This document shows, in pieces, positions 6,230 to 9,827 of a stretch of 9,827 bases of DNA. The DNA is taken from assembly GCA_003694205.1 (NCBI GenBank), contig RFKS01000205.1, positions 1 through 9,827 of the forward strand, in the 5' to 3' direction. The notes below the pieces were generated by a model. That model was not told the DNA's origin, did no database searches, and worked only from the letters and a program-made list of their open reading frames with translations. Every line of letters begins with the position of its first letter. The first letter of the stretch is position 1. The position numbers were made by a program, and so were the translations under genes. This stretch comes from Alphaproteobacteria bacterium. GTDB taxonomy: Bacteria; Pseudomonadota; Alphaproteobacteria; Sphingomonadales; Rhodothalassiaceae.

Positions 6230-6652
6230 ATGCGGCAAGGGCTGGACGAGATTACCGGTGAGATCATCGATACCGCTGTGAAGCTGCATCGCGGGCTTGG
6301 TCCGGGACTGCTCGAATCGGTATATGAAGCGATCCTGGCGCGGGAGCTTGAGCGCCGCGGACTTCAGGTCGAGGCGCAAAAGCAGGTTTCCTTCGAGTAT
6401 GAGGGTCTTTTTTTCGACAACGCATTTCGGGCGGATTTTCTGGTGGAGGCATGTGTCGTGGTGGAGATAAAGTCCGTCGAGCGCCTGCAACCGGTTCACC
6501 CGAAACAACTCCTGACATATTTGAGGCTTCTTCAACTTCCGGTCGGATTGCTGCTGAATTTTGGTGCACCGACGATGAAGGAAGGCTTGCGGCGAATCGT
6601 CAATGACCTCGACCCCTCCGCGTCTCCGCGTCTCCGCGTGAATCGACCCTGA
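6230..6652 (+). CDS. GxxExxY family protein (PD-(D/E)XK nuclease-like)
   Basis: A 140-residue member of the GxxExxY family, a widespread group of unknown role placed in the PD-(D/E)XK nuclease superfamily. The naming motif is G26-L-L-E29-S-V-Y32. The nuclease-like residues are D69 in FRADFLV, E79 and K81 in VVEIKSV, and Q93/Y97 in HPKQLLTYLRL, so the active site looks intact. The ATG at 6230 gives the usual MRQGLDEITGEIIDTAVKLH start; the frame is open to 6056, but the upstream part lacks conservation and contains the left repeat. The last residues (SASPRLRV) are encoded by the right inverted repeat. GC is about 53% over 6361-6600 by hand count, against about two-thirds in neighbours, which points to transfer. 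A run of seven T (6408-6414) could be a slippage site, but the frame is intact. Biological role is unknown. Confidence 0.9.
   Translation: MRQGLDEITGEIIDTAVKLHRGLGPGLLESVYEAILARELERRGLQVEAQKQVSFEYEGLFFDNAFRADFLVEACVVVEIKSVERLQPVHPKQLLTYLRLLQLPVGLLLNFGAPTMKEGLRRIVNDLDPSASPRLRVNRP
6615..6641 (-). repeat. Right inverted repeat flanking the GxxExxY gene
   Basis: The 27-bp segment holds three tandem copies of CTCCGCGT (at 6617, 6625 and 6633) and ends GTGA. Its reverse complement matches the left repeat at 6191-6218 in blocks of 10, 4 and 8 bases. It lies inside the 3' end of the coding sequence. Confidence 0.8.
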
Positions 6653-6662
6653 TTCAGGGTCG
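6644..6662. terminator. 19-bp palindrome over two convergent stop codons, possible bidirectional terminator
   Basis: CGACCCTGA, one T, then TCAGGGTCG forms a perfect palindrome centred on 6653. The TGA of the GxxExxY gene (6650-6652) and the TGA of the HIT gene (6656-6654) are its mirror-image inner parts. It could fold as a 7-bp stem with a 5-nt loop. There is no T tract on either side, so intrinsic termination is uncertain. Confidence 0.45.
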
Positions 6663-7025
6663 GCCCGTCCTCGTCAGCATCGGGCCGAGCGGCCGGCCGC
6701 CGAAGATGTGGACATGGAAGTGCGGCACCTCCTGATGCGCGTTCGCGCCGTGATTGGCGAGCAGGCGATAGCCCCCCTCCGCGACACCGAGTTTTTGCGC
6801 CACCGCCCGCACGGCGCGGAAGAAACCGGCAATCTCGTCGTCCGACGCTTTTTCCGCGAAATCGTCGAAGGAGATATATGCGCCTTTGGGGATCACCAGG
6901 ACATGTACCGGCGCTTGCGGGTTGATGTCCGAAAAGGCGAGCGCGAACGCGTCCTCATAAAGGATGTCGGCCGGAATCTCGCGGCGCAGGATGCGCGCGA
7001 AGACATTGTCCGAATCATAGGCCAT
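6654..7025 (-). CDS. HIT family (HINT-type) nucleotide hydrolase
   Basis: A 123-residue histidine-triad protein. HINT-type members hydrolyse phosphoramidates such as AMP-lysine or AMP-NH2; the physiological substrate in bacteria is usually unclear. The HIT motif is P-HFHVHIF with H102, H104 and H106; H104 is in the position of the nucleophile. Other family features are the N-terminal VFARILRREIPADILYED (8-25), AFSDINPQAPVHVLVIPKGAY (30-50) and the C-terminal GGRPLGPML. The cysteines found at the start of many homologues (CIFCKI) are replaced here by VFARIL, so the zinc site is absent, a frequent variation. The start ATG is preceded by AGGGGAG (reverse of 7032-7039). It lies 39 bp after grpE in the same direction without a terminator, so it is probably the last gene of the hrcA-grpE operon. 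Its stop is 1 bp from the GxxExxY stop. Confidence 0.94.
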   Translation of the reverse strand: MAYDSDNVFARILRREIPADILYEDAFALAFSDINPQAPVHVLVIPKGAYISFDDFAEKASDDEIAGFFRAVRAVAQKLGVAEGGYRLLANHGANAHQEVPHFHVHIFGGRPLGPMLTRTGRP

Positions 7026-7064
7026 GCGTCTCTCCCCTTCTGGCCCGCATCCATGTCCGCGCCC

Positions 7065-7700
7065 TCAGGCCTCGGTATCGACTCGCTGCGGCGCGGCCTC
7101 GGTGCTGCCGTTCTTGGCCACCGTCACCATTGCCGGGCGCAGGAGACGGTCCTTGAGCACATATCCCGCCTGATAGACATCGACAACCGTACCCGCGGGC
7201 CGCTCCTCGGTTTCGACCTCCGCCATCGCCTGATGCAGATTGTGGTCGAACTTCTCGCCCTCGGGCACGATCTTGCGAATGCCGTGGCGTTCGAAGGCGG
7301 CGAGAAGCTCGCGCTCGGTCATCTCCACACCCTCGACGAAGGTCCTGAGCCGGGCGTCGGCACGCACCTCCTCGGGTACCGCCTCGAGGGCCCGTCGCAG
7401 ATTGTCGGCCACCGTCAGAAGGTCGCGGGCAAAGGCAGCGATGCCATAGGCCGCGATGTCCTTCTTCTCGCGCTCGGTACGGCGCAGCACATTCTCCACC
7501 TCGGCATGCGCCCGCAGGGCTTGGTCGCGCAGCTTCTCGATCTCCGCCTCGAGTTCGTCGATGCGCGCGAGCGCTGTCTCGAGCCCCTCGGCTGCGGCCA
7601 CGCCTTCCGCCGGTGCCCTCTCTCCACCCGTCCTGTCGGCCGCGCCTTCCTCCGGCGTCTGACCATTCGTCGTCTTCCTTTCCTCGTCCGATCCGCTCAT
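7065..7700 (-). CDS. grpE: Nucleotide exchange factor GrpE
   Basis: GrpE is the homodimeric exchange factor that releases ADP from DnaK and so resets the chaperone cycle. The 211-residue product has the usual layout: a charged, disordered N-terminus (1-38), a long coiled-coil helix (about 39-80, LETALARIDELEAEIEKLRDQ and on), a four-helix-bundle region (90-140), and the C-terminal beta domain with the GrpE signature, here EKFDHNLHQAMAEVE (149-163) followed by VVDVYQAGYVLKDRLLRPAMVTVA (172-195). The ATG at 7700 is the natural start; AGGAGG lies about 12 nt upstream. It follows hrcA by 51 bp in the same direction and precedes the HIT gene by 39 bp. Its partners DnaK/DnaJ are encoded about 6.5 kb away at the left edge in the opposite direction. 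Confidence 0.98.
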   Translation of the reverse strand: MSGSDEERKTTNGQTPEEGAADRTGGERAPAEGVAAAEGLETALARIDELEAEIEKLRDQALRAHAEVENVLRRTEREKKDIAAYGIAAFARDLLTVADNLRRALEAVPEEVRADARLRTFVEGVEMTERELLAAFERHGIRKIVPEGEKFDHNLHQAMAEVETEERPAGTVVDVYQAGYVLKDRLLRPAMVTVAKNGSTEAAPQRVDTEA

Positions 7701-7751
7701 GGCGTCCGTCCGCCTCCTGCCTGTCGTGATGATTCCTGCCTCGTGGGCCGC

Positions 7752-8789
7752 TCAGAGAAGGCTGCCCACTACGCGCGCGGTATAATCGACCATCGGGATG
7801 ATGCGCCCGTAATTGATCCGTGTCGGACCGATGACGCCAATCACTCCGACGATCTTGCCGCCGCCCTTCATATAGGGCGAAACGATGAGAGAGCTACCCG
7901 AAAGCGAAAAAAGCTTGTTCTCCGAGCCGATGAAGATTTTCACACCCTCCGCGGTGCGCGCCGATTCGAGGAGACGCACGAGGCCCTCCTTGGTCTCGAG
8001 ATCGTCGAACAGACGACGAATGCGATCGAGCTCCTCGAGCGCATGCACATCCTCGAGAAGGTTGGCCCGACCGCGGATGATGAGCGACGGGGCGCCGCCG
8101 CCCGACCAGGTGGCGAGCCCCTCCTCGACCAGCTTCGCGCTCAGGGCATCGAGCTCGGCGCGCTGCTCCTTGAGCTCGGTTTCGATGATCCCGCGCGCCT
8201 CCTCGAAAGTGCGGTTTTGAAAGCGCGCATTCAAATAGTTCGTCGCCCGTGTCAGCGACGCCGCCGGCAGGCCCGGCGGCAGGTCTATGACGCGGTTCTC
8301 GACCGTGCCCTCTTCGGTGACGATGACGACGAGCGCCCGCTCGGGCGAGATGGCGACGAATTCGATGTGTTTGACCGGCGCCTCGGCCTTTGGCGCCATG
8401 ACCAGCCCGGCACACTGGCAAAGGCCCGAAAGGAGCTCGCTCGCCTCCTCGAGCACCTCGTCGCGATGCCGGCCCTTGGCGGCGCAGCGGGCGTCGATCT
8501 GCGCCCGTTCCTCCTCGCTGAGATCGCCGACCTCAAGCAGGCCGTCAACGAAAAGCCGCAGGCCAAGCTCGGTCGGGATGCGCCCCGCCGAGGTGTGCGG
8601 CGAATAGATGAGGCCGCTCTCCTCGAGATCGGCCATGACATTGCGGATCGATGCCGGCGACAGCTCTACGCCGGGCTGCCGCGACACCGTCCGCGAGCCC
8701 ACCGGCTCGCCACGCGCAAGATAGGTCTCGACGATCGACCGGAAGATCGTCCGCGACCGCTCATCCAGACTCTCGATCGCCACCGTCAT
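7752..8789 (-). CDS. hrcA: Heat-inducible transcription repressor HrcA
   Basis: HrcA represses chaperone genes by binding the CIRCE inverted repeat and is kept folded by GroEL. With the ATG at 8789 the product has 345 residues, normal for the family. The N-terminal winged helix (about 8-75) includes [28 protein letters not shown] and [44 protein letters not shown]-like middle domain and the conserved C-terminus [28 protein letters not shown] follow. A GTG at 8801 is also possible and would add MDEI. I prefer the ATG because AGGGTGG lies 8 nt before it and the candidate promoter at 8816-8844 would leave almost no leader for the GTG. It is the first gene of a likely hrcA-grpE-HIT operon, divergent from rph. 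No CIRCE element is visible upstream, so self-repression through that element is not apparent. Confidence 0.97.
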   Translation of the reverse strand: MTVAIESLDERSRTIFRSIVETYLARGEPVGSRTVSRQPGVELSPASIRNVMADLEESGLIYSPHTSAGRIPTELGLRLFVDGLLEVGDLSEEERAQIDARCAAKGRHRDEVLEEASELLSGLCQCAGLVMAPKAEAPVKHIEFVAISPERALVVIVTEEGTVENRVIDLPPGLPAASLTRATNYLNARFQNRTFEEARGIIETELKEQRAELDALSAKLVEEGLATWSGGGAPSLIIRGRANLLEDVHALEELDRIRRLFDDLETKEGLVRLLESARTAEGVKIFIGSENKLFSLSGSSLIVSPYMKGGGKIVGVIGVIGPTRINYGRIIPMVDYTARVVGSLL

Positions 8790-8815
8790 GATTTCATCCA
8801 CCCTGCTGCCGCAAA

Positions 8816-8844
8816 GATTTAGGAAGCCCTCTTCCTCGCGTCAA
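8816..8844 (-). promoter_or_regulatory. Candidate promoter for hrcA-grpE-HIT
   Basis: On the minus strand TTGACG (8844-8839) and TAAATC (8821-8816) are 17 bp apart. The -35 matches five of six consensus bases; the -10 is poor. Transcription would begin near 8809, about 20 nt before the ATG at 8789. It does not look like the CTTGAA-type RpoH promoter. Confidence 0.45.
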
Positions 8845-8861
8845 TCGCCGCGCGGCGGGAC

Positions 8862-8890
8862 TTTACGCCGGCCGTTCGGAAGGCTAGGTG
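8862..8890 (+). promoter_or_regulatory. Weak candidate promoter for rph
   Basis: TTTACG (8862-8867) and TAGGTG (8885-8890) are 17 bp apart and 46 bp before the rph start. Both hexamers are only partial matches, so this is a position-based suggestion. Confidence 0.25.
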
Positions 8891-8936
8891 TGGCAGCGCG
8901 ACAGCCTGTCCTTCAGGAACAAGGGAGATCGATCTC

Positions 8937-9656
8937 ATGCGCCCCTCCGGCCGCGCCCCCGATGAATTGCGTCCCGTGAGCCTCGAGCGCGGGGTGGCCA
9001 AGCATGCCGAAGGCTCCTGCCTCGTCAAATTCGGCGACACGCATGTCCTGTGCACGGCATCGCTCGAGACACGGACACCGCCCTGGCTCCGCGACAGCGG
9101 CCGCGGCTGGGTGACGGCGGAATACGGCATGCTGCCGCGGGCGACGCACAGCCGGACCGATCGCGAGGCGGCGCGCGGCAGGCAAAGCGGCCGGACGCAG
9201 GAGATCCAGCGTCTCATCGGGCGCTCGCTGCGCGCGGTCACCGAACTCGAACGGCTTGGCGAACGGCAGATCCGCATCGACTGCGATGTGTTGCAGGCGG
9301 ACGGTGGCACGCGCACCGCTGCCATCTCGGGCGCATTCGTCGCCCTCGTCGACGCGCTGCGGTTCCTGCGCGATGGTGGCCTCATCGAGACCCTGCCCAT
9401 TCGCGAACCGGTGGCCGCGGTGTCGTGCGGCATCGTCGACGGGACGCCATTGCTCGATCTCGACTATGAGGAGGACAGCCGCGCCGCTACGGATGCCAAT
9501 TTCGTGCTCACCGCCTCGGGTCGTATCGTCGAGATACAGGCGACCGCCGAGGAGGAGGCCTTCTCCGAAGAGGAGCTGATGCGTCTCATGCGTCTCGCGC
9601 GCATTGGCTGCGAGGCGATCATCGCCGAGCAAAAGCGCGTCCTCGGCCTGCACTGA
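8937..9656 (+). CDS. rph: Ribonuclease PH
   Basis: RNase PH is a phosphate-dependent 3'-5' exoribonuclease that trims tRNA and other RNA 3' ends; it works as a hexamer ring in the cytoplasm. The 239-residue product has the normal length. Typical segments are [15 protein letters not shown] (1-15), the phosphate-binding region [20 protein letters not shown] (81-100, R86 being the expected phosphate contact), [18 protein letters not shown] (116-133) and [17 protein letters not shown] (174-190) with the acidic residues D180 and D186 expected near the active site. The ATG is preceded by AAGGGAG (8921-8927) at a 9-nt spacing. rdgB follows 13 bp after the stop, so the two form an operon. The full C-terminus is present, unlike the frameshifted rph of E. 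coli K-12. Confidence 0.98.
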   Translation: MRPSGRAPDELRPVSLERGVAKHAEGSCLVKFGDTHVLCTASLETRTPPWLRDSGRGWVTAEYGMLPRATHSRTDREAARGRQSGRTQEIQRLIGRSLRAVTELERLGERQIRIDCDVLQADGGTRTAAISGAFVALVDALRFLRDGGLIETLPIREPVAAVSCGIVDGTPLLDLDYEEDSRAATDANFVLTASGRIVEIQATAEEEAFSEEELMRLMRLARIGCEAIIAEQKRVLGLH

Positions 9657-9669
9657 GAGGACCCTGGCC

Positions 9670-9827
9670 GTGAGCACGAATCCGGCACCTCCCCGCCGCT
9701 TCACCGGCGAGCGGCTCGTCATCGCCAGTCACAATGCGGGCAAGGTACGGGAGATCGCGGCCCTCATCGCCCCTTTTGGCGTGACGGCGGTGTCCGCCGC
9801 CGAGCTCGGGCTCGACGAGCCCGAGGA
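9670..9827 (+). CDS. rdgB: dITP/XTP pyrophosphatase RdgB, N-terminal part (cut by window edge)
   Basis: RdgB/HAM1 hydrolyses dITP, XTP and related non-canonical purine nucleotides to monophosphates, keeping them out of DNA and RNA. The open frame gives 52 residues to the edge, beginning [29 protein letters not shown]. The nucleotide-binding S-x-N-x-x-K motif is SHNAGK at residues 20-25, and [11 protein letters not shown] matches the segment that follows in the family. The start is a GTG at 9670 with AGAGG (9656-9660) 9 nt upstream. About 150 residues lie beyond the window. The rph-rdgB order next to divergent hrcA is common in alphaproteobacteria. The call rests on a short but characteristic stretch and the neighbourhood. 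Confidence 0.93.
   Translation, partial: MSTNPAPPRRFTGERLVIASHNAGKVREIAALIAPFGVTAVSAAELGLDEPE

Noticed and set aside
6408..6414. Frameshift at the seven-T run in the GxxExxY gene
   Set aside because: The frame continues through the D, ExK and QxxxY residues to a normal end, so the gene is intact as given.
6708..8822. A 704-codon open frame on the plus strand
   Set aside because: It is the antisense of HIT, grpE and hrcA, which have clear family motifs on the other strand. The translated product shows no recognisable domain.

Overview
The window reads as chromosomal DNA of a high-GC alphaproteobacterium, probably Rhodospirillales-like. Hand counts in the housekeeping genes give roughly two-thirds GC. 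The gene set fits that group: dnaJ followed by dapB, an nth gene divergent from a DUF2244 gene, an adenosine kinase of the alphaproteobacterial PfkB type, and hrcA-grpE divergent from rph-rdgB. No tRNA, rRNA, CRISPR array or transposase gene was seen.

Layout. Positions 1-583 hold the 3' part of dnaJ (+), followed by dapB (+, 713-1537), a lysine and cell-wall precursor gene. A DUF2244 membrane protein gene (-, 1492-2043) overlaps the dapB 3' end and is divergent from nth (+, 2106-2738), the DNA-repair endonuclease III. A two-gene minus-strand unit, EI24/CysZ-like membrane protein then small lipoprotein (3867 down to 2717), runs into the nth 3' end. A second divergent region (3868-4015) starts a plus-strand pair: adenosine kinase (4016-5011) and a coupled secreted TPR-like protein (5008-5634). 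A MAPEG-family membrane protein follows on the minus strand (5640-6032).

The one accessory-looking piece is at about 6191-6641: a GxxExxY protein (PD-(D/E)XK-like, 6230-6652) of clearly lower GC, bracketed by an imperfect 27-28 bp inverted repeat built from CGCGGAG-type units. The right repeat encodes the protein's C-terminus. This is the best candidate for a mobile or cassette-like element. It abuts a minus-strand unit hrcA - grpE - HIT hydrolase (8789 down to 6654). Rph (8937-9656) and the start of rdgB (9670 to the window end) leave in the other direction.

Functionally the window is mostly proteostasis (DnaJ, GrpE, HrcA) and nucleic-acid and nucleotide maintenance (Nth, adenosine kinase, HIT hydrolase, RNase PH, RdgB), with several envelope proteins between. 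Convergent genes are packed very tightly, with overlaps of 46 and 22 bp and gaps of 5 and 1 bp. Two gene pairs share 4-bp ATGA overlaps, indicating translational coupling.
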